This document shows positions 1-11,290 of a stretch of 64,000 nt of DNA, piece after piece (position 1 is the stretch's first letter; every line of letters starts with the position of its first letter). A model generated the notes under the pieces. That model ran no database searches, was not told the DNA's origin, and saw only the letters and a list, made by a program, of their open reading frames with translations. The position numbers were made by a program, and so were the translations under genes. Source of the stretch: Amblyornis subalaris (taxonomy: Eukaryota; Chordata; Aves; Passeriformes; Ptilonorhynchidae); NCBI GenBank assembly GCA_018881555.1, contig JACAXG010000028.1, forward strand, positions 1,973,143 to 2,037,142. Direction: 5' to 3'.

Positions 1-2690
1 CCCCGATCCCAGCAATCCCTGATCCCGGCTTCGGGGTTTAGCGGGAGCGCGGGACGCCTGGGAGCGTTCCCATCCCGGCGCTCATCCCGCTTTTTGGGGA
101 GGGAGGGACGCGCGCCGAGGTCCCCTCGGATGGTCCGAGCGGCTCGGAGGGACACGCGGGACAAAGTCCTCCATCCCCCCCGCTATTCCCACAGGGAAGA
201 ACCCCTGGACTCCGCTCCCGCCCGGAGTTTTCCCGAGGCAACCTCGTTTTCCTTGGAGTCCCCGGGGGGGGGGGGATCGGAGCCCCTCGGGGCTTTTATG
301 TAAGAGCCGCGAGTTGCCGCGCGCTCTCCCGGCTGGAAAAATGGAGCTGGAGTTGGTCGGGAAAGGCGCGCGCCCTCATTCCCGAAAACTGCCTCTCCGC
401 TTTTGTTCTCCCGCGCCTCGCCGGGAAGGGAGGGAAGAGCGGAGCCTCCGTGCCCGCGCCGCTCCCGGTGTCCTTGTCCCGGCGTTTCCCTGTCGCTCGC
501 GCCATCCAGGAGCTGGAATTTTACCCGGAATGCCGTGTGCCCGCGGGAGAGCTGTCGGGCGTGCCGCGAGAATCTTTGGGAAGCGAGCGGGCTTTGTGCG
601 CGGAATTCCTGCTTTTCCCTCCTCCCCCNGTCCCTTCGCCGCCTCCATCCCGCTGTCGGGGCCGTTATCGATGGATATTGGGATTATGGATCCGGCTCCA
701 GAGGAGAACCCCCCCCCGCCCCCCCCGCGCATCCCGGTTTTCCGACGCCGAGCCCGGCGGGAGTCGCGCGATCCTCCCGGGAATGCCGCCTGGGGCTGGG
801 AAGGCGCAGGGAAAATCGGAGGGAAAACGCCGCAGTTTTGATGGCCTCGACTCCCTTTTTGTGTGAGGTTCGCTCCGAAATCCTGGGATTTGGGGCCGCG
901 CTTTGCCCTTCCCGGGGGCTGGAACCGGGAAGCGCGAGGGGGAAAGGGGAAGGAAAAGAGGAGTTGGTGCTTAAGCTCGTCCATTCCGCATGGAATGGCA
1001 ATTCCATGGTAAAANCGGGATGGCCCCGGCCCTGGAAGGAGCGCTCGGCGCGAGGGAGTCAGGGCGGATTCGTTCCCTTAAATCGGCTTGGAAAACTTCG
1101 GGAGGCTGTGGGAGGGAAAAGTCTTTTCCTTTGGATTTGGGGGAGTCTCCGGCATTCCCGAAATCCTTCCCTCTGCCAGGGGAAAATCCCGAGCGGTGCC
1201 GATTTGCTGGGAGAGAGCTCAGGGCTGCTCCTGCCGCTGGAGGCGAGGCCGTGCTTTGGTTTTCCCTTCGGGAATTCGCACGGGAGCGAATTCCTTTCCC
1301 GAACTTCCCCATCCGACTCGATCGGCTGGAAAGGGCGACGGTCCCGGAGCAGGAATTCCATAAAATTCCCCCTCTCGGGGTCGGTGTGTCTGGATTGCGG
1401 CAGAGCGGAGCTCCCGAGGCGTCCCAGCCGCAGGGATCAGCTCCTCGCCGGGAATTTTTCCCCCATTTTTCCACTCTCCGTGATCAAATCCCTTTCGAGG
1501 AAGTTTTTCGGGAAGAGGCGGTTGGGATTTCCGCAGGGATTCGGGAGCGAGGGCTGTGCCTCGCTCGGGGGCAGCTGGAAACAGGGAGCTTGGGAAAAAT
1601 TCCGGTGCCGCGGGGCTGGGACGCTCGGGAAGAGGCTGGATCGGGATGTGTGAGGCGGATCAGAGCGGCGAGGGCTGGAATTCCAGGTGCTTTTCCCAGG
1701 GGGAAGAGGAGCTCGGGGATGAGAGCGCAGAGCTTGTTCCCGGTGTGGTTTGGGTGACTTTTCCTGCCGATCCAGAATCCACAAATCCATAATCCACGGG
1801 AAGGAGCGTGGGGTTTCCGTTAGGATTTCCAGGAGGGAAGGGATGGGACCGGGAAAAATCCCAAGATCCGATCCCGAGGAGCTTCCCCAGGCGCCTTCCT
1901 CCCATGGGGCTTTTCATCCCGTTTTTCCGGGGAATTTATCCTGGTTCCCCTGGGGGTTTATTTTGTGGGAAGAGGGAGAAGGTNTCGCTCTGTGCCCGCG
2001 GTGCCCACATTCCCGCTTTTCCCAGCGCTCGCTTCCCGGGCCCGGAACGTCCCNGCTTCCCGGGGCCCATCCCTCGGGATCCTCGTCCGGCCGCCTCCCT
2101 CGGCGCCTCCCAAAATCCCAACTTTCGGGGAATCCCGCCGGCTCCATCCCGCGGGGAGCTCCCCGGGGGCCGCGCGGCCGCTCCAGCTATTCCTGGGATC
2201 GGGAGACATCCCGGCCCCGCGGGCCGGGAGCAGGTGGGAATTCTCCCGCCGCCTGGATTCCCCGCGCGGCCTCGGCGGCCACGGAGTCACCGCGGGCCTT
2301 TGGAATGGCTAAAAAAAGCTGGAATGGCGGGCGGGACGGGTGCGGCAGGATCGGCTTACGGAGCAGGGAGCATTCCCAGGCGCAGGCACGCGGCTCCCGG
2401 GGAGCGGCGCTGGGAAAAGGGGAGCGGGAGCCGCGCGCCTTCCNAGGTTTTTATAGCTCTGCTCCCGCCGGGAATGCTGAGAACGAGCTGGAAAAAATCC
2501 CGCGCGCCCTTCCCCCCCTCTGTTCCGAGAGTTCGGCGCGGATGAAAGCATCCCGGGAGGGAATTCCCGCAGGGAAAATGCGGCCCGGGTGGATTTGGGG
2601 GGAGCGGGAGCAAGAGTCGGGAGTGTGGGGATTGAAAGGAATCCCGGGAAAAGGTGCGCGGCTGGGCTGGGCCGTGGCATTCCCGGCTCC
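1..2690. other. GC- and CpG-rich stretch without a recognisable gene
   Basis: CpG is frequent, especially at 400-560 and 2015-2300 (GGGGGCCGCGCGGCCGCTCC lies in the second patch). There is a run of 12 G at 264-275 and a nearly pure C stretch at 709-727. It could be a CpG island with promoter activity, but I find no TATA box with initiator and no coding exon, so promoter function is only a possibility. Confidence 0.35.
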
Positions 2691-2700
2691 TGCGCAGCTC

Positions 2701-2812
2701 CAGGGATACCTCCCGAGCTCCAGGGATACCTCCCGAGCTCCAGGGATACCTCCCGAGCTCCAGGGATATCTCCCGAGCTCCAGGGATACCTCCCGAGCTC
2801 CAGGGATGCTTC
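2701..2812. repeat. 20-bp minisatellite, five full copies
   Basis: Unit CAGGGATACCTCCCGAGCTC, five complete copies and a partial sixth. Copies are identical except for one TACC to TATC change, so the array is young or kept uniform. Confidence 0.97.
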
Positions 2813-3349
2813 CAATCCCAACTCCGGCCCCAAAATCATGGATCAGGACGAACCAGCAGCCCAAACTTCGTTTCTGTGCCATGGAAAACGATCCCAAATT
2901 GGATTTTCCCGCCCAATCCCGTCGTGTTTCCCTGGTTTTCCGCCGTGCTTTGGATCCTCCTTTTTTAACTTAAATCCATGTAAAATGGGAAGCGAATTCC
3001 CGATTTTCCCGGGCCTGGATCTCCCCCGGGGGTTTATTTCTGGAGGCTCCGTGGGTGGTGTTTTGTGTACTGATTTCTGGGATTTTCGGGATTTTCGGGA
3101 TTTGCCACCCCGCAGGGTCTTCCCGAGTGGATCCGTGGGAATCTGTGCTTTCCTGGGATATCTTGGAATCCCTGGATGTGCCTCGCGGGGGGTTGGAAGC
3201 ATCTCCCGGATTTTTCNTGGATGTGAACGCGGAAATGGGGAGGAAAGGTTTGTGTCCATCCCAGGGCGTCTCCAAGGGGTTTTTCCCTCTGGAAAAGTGG
3301 GAGAATGAGGGTGTCCCTGGGATGTGAGACAGCGTTGGGAATCTGCTTC

Positions 3350-3391
3350 CCATCCCATCCCACCCCATCCCATCCCATCCCACCCCATCCC
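3350..3391. repeat. CATCC-type pentamer microsatellite
   Basis: Alternating CATCC and CACCC units, about eight copies. Confidence 0.9.
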
Positions 3392-4099
3392 GGCACCGTC
3401 GGCTTTGGGAAGGCTGGGATAACTCTGGTGATTCCATGATCCATAAAAACCCTCGGTGATTCCCCAGAGGTTGGATTCCTGCTGCCTCCGTCGGGAAAAT
3501 CCCTTCGGTCCCTCCTTTTCCCTGGAAAATCGAGCTCCTCTCCTCCTGCTGNGCTGAGCCCTTCGCCTGGAATTGTCGGGAATTATTCCCCAACATTCCC
3601 TGTGGGATTTGGGGAGGTCTGAGCTCCATCCCTTGGAGTGCTTCCCGTGGATTGCTCCAAAAGAAAGGTTGGAAGAGCTTGGATCTCCTCTCATCCCGCT
3701 GGAAAAGTGCCAGGGGAGGCTTCCCCCCAATCCTCGTTTTCCNTCTCCCAGGAGAAATCATTCAGGGACAACACTGAGCTGAAAAAAGAGGGAATCCATG
3801 GAATTCCCAGCCTTATCCTGGGAGCTGCTGGAGCACTGGAAGCAGGGAGAGGCCATGGAGTGACAACGGCTNGGGAAACAGGGAAAAAAGGGCTTGGAAG
3901 TTGGAATTCCTGTAAAATCTGCAGTTTAGTCTGGAGTTTTGCCTTAAAAATCCGGGATTTGGGATTTGCCGTGATCCCGTGGCCACTCCAAACCCTCCTG
4001 GAATTCTTTCGTCTGCTCATCCCTCGTTCCTCTGGGAAATTCCTTCATTCCCATCTCCCCGGAGGGCTGGAATTCCCTGTCCCGCGGCAAAGCAGCCGC

Positions 4100-4392
4100 G
4101 ATGTTTGGGATGAGGGCAGGGATGTTCGGGATGAGGGCAGGGATGTTCGGGATGAGGGCAGGGATGTTCGGGATGAGGGCAGGGATGTTTGGGATGAGGG
4201 CAGGGATGTTTGGGATGAGGGCAGGGATGTTTGGGATTGAGGGCAGGGATGTTCGGGATGAGGGCAGGGATGTTTGGGATGAGGGCAGGGATGTTTGGGA
4301 TGAGGGCAGGGATGTTTGGGATGAGGGCAGGGATGTTTGGGATGAGGGCGGGGATGTTCGGGATGAGGGCAGGGATGTTTGGGATGAGGGCG
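4100..4392. repeat. 20-bp minisatellite, about 15 copies
   Basis: Unit GATGTTTGGGATGAGGGCAG with TTT/TTC variants; one copy near 4235 has an extra T. It is the most copy-rich array in the window after the GGAA tract and probably length-polymorphic. The long open frames across it are repeat artefacts. Confidence 0.97.
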
Positions 4393-7300
4393 GGAATGTG
4401 GCCTGGGAATTTATTCCCTTTAAAAAGGAGATTTGGAAAGGATTTTTGCAGCCGGAAAAGGGGCAGGAAACTCCTGGGAAAATCATTCCCGAGCGGATGA
4501 GGTTTTTCCCGTGGCTCTTTGGGAATACCTGGATGCGTTCCGGAGGGGGAGAGGGGAAGCTCTAAAAAATGGGATGGTGGCGCCTGGGAAATGTGGAATT
4601 TCCTTATGGAATAACCAAAAAAAANCCAAAAAACCCCCAAATAACCCCAAATTCCCAAATTCCCTTCTCCCGGAGCCTCTCCCTAGTTCATGCCCTCGTT
4701 GCCGGCACATTCCGGAGCTGCCTCTCCCTCCATCCCCGGATCCAGCTTTTTCCATGGAAAATCTGCGGCGATTTCCCGGGATTTGGGTGGGCGCTTTCCC
4801 TTCTCTCCCGATTTATTTCCGTTCGTTCTGGGCTGGATATTCCCTGGATTNTCCCCATTCCGGTGCAAGCCGAGGGACATCGACTCCTTCCCTCGGATTT
4901 TCCTGAGGATTCCTCGTAATCCCTGGGAAAAATCCTCGATTTATTCCTTATTCCAAAGAGCAGCCAATCCCTGCTTTCCGTGGCATTCCCGNGCTCCACG
5001 TGGCTTTTCCCGTTGCCTTCTCCTGGAATTTAGTTGGAATCAAGAGATCCAGCTCCAATTTGGATCGAGTCCGTATTTATTTTCCGGCATTCCCGGGATG
5101 GCAAATTCCTTGGGAATCCTGGCGGATCCCAGGAGCTGAACCGTGCNGGGAAGTGGCAGCGGATCCGAGCCTCCGGCTCATCCCTAGGGATGGAATTTGG
5201 GCAGTGTGATCCCAAATGGGATGGAAATATTCCCTGAACGATGGTCCCGGCTGTCTCNGGGATGTTTTTCCGGTTTTTAGGGAATTCTTTAATGGAAAAG
5301 CAGGATCAAATCCATTCCTGCTGGGTCNGAGCTCACCTTTCCCTCGGCTCTGAGCTCGGGCTGATCCCTCGGGAGCCAAATCCCGACTTTGCCAAGCTCC
5401 GAGGGATGCGTTTGGAGTAATTCCATCGGAAAAAGCGGGATCGCTCCCCTTTGCTCCATGCACTCGGAATTCTCCCTGCGTTCGNGTGGATTTGGGATCG
5501 ATCTCCCAATTCCTGCTGCCCACTCCGACTTTTCCCTGGATTTCCCACTCGGCTCCCGCTCCGGGATCTCCCCGGGCTCCCATAAATTGGGAAAAATCCC
5601 ATCCGAAGCCTCCCGGGTGCGTTTTTCCTGTTATCCCACCCAAAATTCCAATCCCTGGGGAGGCCCTGCCTCGGCATTCCGGCCTCGNGCCGGGAACGCG
5701 CTCCCGGGATTGCCGCAGACGTTGGAAGGAGACTCCAGCTCGGATTTTGCCCTTAATTCCTAAGGAAGCAGCTGCTGCTCGGGGCCAATCCCTTAATCCT
5801 CGGGATTTTCCGGAAAACACCCTCGGAAGGGAAGATCTCCCTGCCTGGGGGAGCAGGGAAGTTGCTCCGGGATGCTCCCTGCTCCTTCNTTCCCGGAGAG
5901 CTCCCGGTCAGCATTCCCGAGGCAGCAATTAGGACGCAGATGGGAAGGGAATTGGAGGCGGATGAGCTCCGGATCCGCGGCTCTTCCCAATTTCCCGCCG
6001 TNGGGAATGCGGGAGCGCCGGCTCCGGGCTGGGCCCCAGGGGCGCTGGGATGGGATGCAGCCGGAAAAGACAATTTCCCTCTTTTTTCTCCTCCGGAAAA
6101 ATGCTCTCCGGGCACAGGGATGTGGCAGCCGTCGGAGCGCTCNGCTCCAGGATCTGCTTTTCCCTCTTCCCGGGGATAGGTGGGAATTGTGCTGCTCCCG
6201 ATGCTCCCGCTCTTTGGCCGGATTCTCCCTCCAAATCCAGAGGAATGGGATGGCTTTGGAGCTGTTCCAGGCGGGAATTCCAACTCCCGGCACCTTCCCT
6301 CCATCCTGGTGGGGAGGATCTGCCTGGATGGCAAAAATCCCGGGAAATCTCGCTGCGAAAAGCAATCCAGGGTGGAATTTTGGGATATCAGGCACCGATC
6401 TGCTTGGATCGTCCCGGGAATCCCTGGGACGTTCGGGATGAGAAGGCAGGAATGGGCGCAGGGATCCGCTCCCGGCTCCCGGGATGTGGTCGCGGATGGG
6501 AAGGAGGAAGCGGCGCTTCCCGGATTTGGGATGCCAGGAGGGAAGGACGAGGAGCTCGCCGGGATGTGGGATTTGGTGCCGCGGAGAGGAATTCCTTGGG
6601 ATTGGGCTTGGAGCTGAGCTCGGCCGGGATGGAGCCGTCGGCTCCCGCGCTGGNGATCCCAAATCCTTGTGCGGCTCCTCCCGGGACCGAGCCGAGGGCA
6701 AACGGGGAGGGATCATCCCTGGGGAGTCGGGAATCAGAGTCGGGAATCGTCCCTGTTGGGGTCGGGAATCATCCCTGTTGGAATCAGGGATCGAGGCCCA
6801 AGTTTAAGCTGGGATCAACCCCACATTCCCTGGATTTGCCCGATGGAAGCAGATCCCGGTTNGAGCCGGGCTTCGGGCAGGGCATGGATTTTGGGATGAG
6901 CTCCAGGCGGGGTTGATNGGAAAGATCTCCAGAGGCCTCGGGAAGCATCCTGGGATCGCTGGAATTCTCGTTTTTCCTGGGCAGTTTCCCAGCAGGAATG
7001 GGNGGGGAGGCAGAGGAGGGGATGNGATGGAGCATTCCCGGCAAAAGAGTGGGATTTGTGTTGGGATTCACCCTGGGATAGGGATCCATCCCTATCCCGG
7101 GATGAGACGCACCTGGGATGTGCCAGCTCGGAGGATTTAAGGATTTTGGGAATGTCAGTGCGAAAAGCAGGAATTTTAACGGGATTGAAGCGCGGGAAAA
7201 GGAGCTCCTCGGTGTCCGTCGGCTCCGGAAGCTCAGGGATATCGGGAATCAGGAATACTTGGAATTCTCCATTTAGAGCAATNATCGCTGACCCATTTTT

Positions 7301-7688
7301 CCCTGGAGCAGCGCCCGGAGCAGGAATTCTCTTCCCTCATTTCCACACATCCAATTCCTGCTGTTTGGATTCTTGGGGAAAACCTTCCCCATCCTTCCAG
7401 GCAGCGGAGCTGGGGAGGGGCTCGGCATTCCCGGGATTTTCAGGCTGTTTTTACATCGGAAAAATCCTGCAGGGNTCTGTTTTCCTGCTGGGAATCATTC
7501 CCTGCGGCCAGGCTGGGAAAATCCGCAGGGAATTTTTTTTTCCCTCATCCTGCAGCGGAGAAAATCCTGGCCTGGAGGGAGGGAATCGCTTCCAAAGCCT
7601 CCCAATCCCNGGATTTTCCTCTGTTCGGAGGGAATTGTGGCTGCCCTGGGAGTGCAAATCCGCCTGAAATGGAAGTCAAGGAATTGTA

Positions 7689-7892
7689 GGTGGGATTTTG
7701 GGAAGGAATCCTTCCCTGGGAGGGGCTGGAATGGAATTCCCGGAGAAGCCGTGGCTGCCGCATCCCTGGAATGTCCAAGGCCGGGTTGGACGGGGCTCGG
7801 ATCAGCCTGGGATAGTGGGAAGTGTCGGGATTGGCACTGGATGAGCTCGAAGGTCCTTCCCAACCCAAACCATTCCAGGATTCCATGATTTC
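7689..7892 (+). mobile_element. CR1 LINE 3' end
   Basis: It follows the CR1 3' untranslated consensus from the GGGAAGGAATCCTTCCC start through CCGTGGCTGC, CCATTCCAGGATTCCATGAT at the 3' tail. Only the last 200 bases survive. Confidence 0.88.
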
Positions 7893-9007
7893 ATAGGGAA
7901 CAGCNCAATTCCCGAGGACCCTCATTAGGGAATATTTCATGGGATGGAACCGGGAGCATCCAAGATCCTTCCCGGGATGAGTTTGAATCCCNCTCGTTAT
8001 CCCAGTTAAACGCCAGCGACCCTTTGGAATTTGGCTGTGGATGGTTCCGGCTCCATCCCACGATCCCGCGCCTCGCTTTTCCCTGTGGGATTTGTTCCTG
8101 GGGGTTGTTGGGAGCTCCGGATCGGCAGCAGGAATTCGCCTCTTCCGGCTGCTTCCTGGAGGGAGAATTCCATGTCCATGAGGCCCGAGGGATCCTTGTT
8201 CCCTCAGCATTCCTTGTATTCCCAGAGCATTCCTTGTATTCCCGGAGCATTCCACGACAGTTGTCTCCTCATTCCCAGGAATTCCGTGTTCCGGCAGAGC
8301 CTCGGAGCTTTTCCTGCGTTTTGGGCACAATTCCTTCTCCTTTCCCATCCTCTCCGAGCTAAACTCCCACCTGGACTGGGATATCCCAGGAATATTCGCA
8401 TTTCCTGGGATTACCCTAAAAACTCCAGGCTGGGATTTTCCCTGCCCAGCCGGGGGATTTCCCGGGAGCTCGGGAGCGCCTCATGATTCCCGGGAAAGGC
8501 GGGAGGGAAGGAGCAGCCCCGGAGTTTGGATCCCATCCTCCTTCCTCCTCCTTCTCCCAGATTTTCCACCTCCTGCTCCTCTCGGGAGTAGTAACACCTT
8601 TTCCAGCCCAGCTGTTTTTTTCGGGATGAGGAGGGAATTCCGCCTTTGAATCCAGGGCGGACAAATTTATCCGGGAAAAATCGGGATTTGGCGGCAGGAG
8701 GGAGGAATCCACGGAACTTTTCGCTTTCCTGTGGTTTTTCCATGGAAAACTGATTTTTCCCGTTCGGAGCAGCGCTCCGAGCCCAGCCCACGCCCCGAAA
8801 ATCGGGAATGTCCATCCTAAAATCCTTTCATTTCCAATCCTGGCCGGAAAAGGCGATTTGGGAACATTTCCTGTAATTCCCACCCTTGTGCGTCTTCCCT
8901 CTCCGTGAAATTCCCGAAGGATTTCCCCCNCCGCTCCCGGGACGAGTTCTTTGGGATATTTCGGGGGGTGGGGAGCAGGGAAGGAGGGATCATCCCGGAG
9001 TTTGGAG

Positions 9008-9100
9008 CCGTTGCCATGGGAACGCGTTCCTGGCGGATCTCTGGGGTTCCCTCTCCGCCTCGAGCCGCGTTTCCCGGGAATAACATTCCCATGGCAACGG
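9008..9100. repeat. Perfect 15-bp inverted pair of RFX/X-box-like sites
   Basis: CCGTTGCCATGGGAA at 9008-9022 is repeated in exact reverse complement at 9086-9100, with 63 bases between. Each arm is close to the RFX X-box consensus (GTTGCC, two bases, GGCAAC type) with one mismatch. Function is not shown. Confidence 0.6.
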
Positions 9101-10067
9101 ATGCCACCGATCCCCCCCCGGGCGGCTCCGGGGCCGCGGGAAGCTCCCGGCTTTGTTATCCATGGATTTCCAGCGCCGACCCCGCGTTCCCTGCTCCCGC
9201 TCCAGCTCCAGGGAGTTTTTTGGGAATGCTTTTAGCAAAAATTCCCGACCNGATCCCTGGTTTTTGGGTGGTTTCTCATCCCAAATCCAGCAGCNTCCTC
9301 TTCCTCGCCCTCCCCTCGGCCAGTGCTGGGAATTTGGGGAGGAAAGCTTGGGAAATGTGGGAATTTCTCCTCGGGTTTGGGGCAGGATAATGAGGAAAAG
9401 GAGATTCNTGGCATCCTCGGGAGCTGCGGCTTGGAAGTTTCAGGATGGGGTGGGAATTCCNAGGCCTGGCAGCTGGATCAGCACCCGGAGCCGGGATGCT
9501 GGGAGAGGGCAGAATCCCACAGGGAATTACCTGGGCTTGGATTTTGGATTTGTTGGGGGGTTTGGATTTTTTTTCCCTCCTTTTCCCCATCCGATGCCAT
9601 TCCCGAAATTCCTGCCTGGAGCAGGAGGCTTTGGGAGCGCTGAGCTCCCATCCCTGTCCTGCCAAAGCTCAGCCTCACATCCCAACTTATTTGTTGGATA
9701 TGATGGAGTGGATTGATCCGGGATCTCTGCTCCGGGATCTCTGCTCCAGGCTTGCTCCATGGATATTTCCCGCTGGAAGTGCTGGGATCAGCTCGGTTTT
9801 CCAGCTGTCCCTGACACCACATTTATTTCATGGATGATGTATCCAAGCACAGCCAAAAGCAGGGATTTATCCTCCTCGCTGCGAGATTTTTGGGAAGAGT
9901 TCAGAATTCCTTTGGGATGGGAATTTTGGAGTCCCAAAACCTTTCCCACTCCTGAAGGAGATGTTTGGCTCGGGAGTTCAGCTGGAGCCGCGGGAAGCGC
10001 CGGAGCGAGGAGCTGGATCCTCTGGGAAGAGCAAGACGGGAGAAGTCCTGGAATCCTGGCAGGATTC

Positions 10068-10182
10068 GGCTCGGGAGGGACCTTCAATCCCATCCGGTTC
10101 CGTGGGACATTCCCACTATCCCAGGCCGCTCCAGGCCCCTTCCAAGCCGGCCTGGGACATCCCAGGGATGGAGCATTCCCGC
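10068..10182 (-). mobile_element. CR1 LINE 3' end fragment
   Basis: The minus-strand CR1 signature GGGAGGGACCTTCAATCC is followed by CCCACTATCCCAGG and the GGCCTGGGACATCCCAGGGA block. Confidence 0.78.
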
Positions 10183-11237
10183 CCGAGGGACACTTCCCAT
10201 CCCGGATCCCAGCAAATCCAGAGGCTTGGATCCCACCCGCTTCGGGCTGCCCTGGGAATTCCTGGAGCGCTTGGGAAGATCCAGCAACGCTCAGCTCCGG
10301 GAAAAGCGGAAAATTCCCTTGGATTTACGGAACGAACACGACGGGACAAAGGAATTCCTCTGGATCGGCACCGACTCCTCGGCACGGCTGGGAAAGGAGG
10401 CTCAGGGATGCTGCGGAGCTTTGGGAATGGGATTTATCCTCTCTTCCCGTCGTTCCCAGCCGTGGATCATCCCTGCAGGAGCAGCCTGAGGAGCTGTTCC
10501 CATTCCAGGCCTGGCATCCGTCGGGAAGTCCCTTTTCCCAGCCGGCACCGTTGGCCAATCCATTGAATCCAAGTCCCTTCCCGTCGCTGCCTCGGGATAT
10601 TTTTCCCTCGTAAAATCCTTCGGAATATTTGGTGGATTCTTTTTCCGGAGCGTTTAGGAGGATAACTCAAACCTCGGGAATTGAGGCAGGAGAAGGGAAA
10701 CCTGGGATGGGAGAGCAGGGCTGGGGTTTGGAGCGCCGCGAAATCCCGGATCCGTGGTGGGATTTCCTTCGGGAAATCGGGATAGCAGGGGCTGTTCTCC
10801 NGGAATTCCCATCCCGGAGTGGTCGGCACCGCTCATCCCAAGCTTTGTGGCTGTTCCCAGGCAGGAAAACTTTGCTCGNGATCCCTTGGAAAAGCAGGGA
10901 TCGTTCGTCCGGTGCCGGATGGGAGCTCTGGAGCGGATCCGGGATCTTGTTCCCGTTGGATCCTGGAGGGATCCTGCACGCAGGGAAGGGCTTGGAATGC
11001 GGAATGTGGGAGCTGAGAGGGAAGGGTGGCTCTTGGAGCACGGAACTGCCGTGGGATAAGGAATGGGAATTCTTTGGAGCTCCTTGCGTCTGTGCAGGCT
11101 CCCAGCGCCCGGATCCGAGCTCGTGCGCAATTCCAGGGAATGCTGTGGGATTGGAGGATGTTCCGTGCCAAGGGAAGATGTGGGAGGAGTTCCGTGTCCT
11201 GCCTTATCCCTGGGAATGGAAACCTCTCCCGTTCCGG

Positions 11238-11290
11238 GGNATGGGATGAGCTTTCAGGTCGCTTCCCACCGAAGCCATTCCAGGATGTCT
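11238..11290 (+). mobile_element. CR1 LINE 3' tail fragment
   Basis: GGGATGAGCTTTCAGGTCGC, then CCATTCCAGGATGTC, is the last 50 bases of a CR1. Confidence 0.65.

Noticed and set aside
403..1653. Long plus-strand open frame of over 400 codons
   Set aside because: It overlaps equally long frames on both strands, contains N's, has repetitive Arg/Gly/Pro/Ser composition and no family match. Low stop density in GC-rich DNA explains it.
4017..4658. Repetitive protein-like frames with Phe-Gly-Met or Ile-Pro-Ala periodicity
   Set aside because: These are six-frame readings of the 20-bp minisatellite, with open frames in several phases on both strands.
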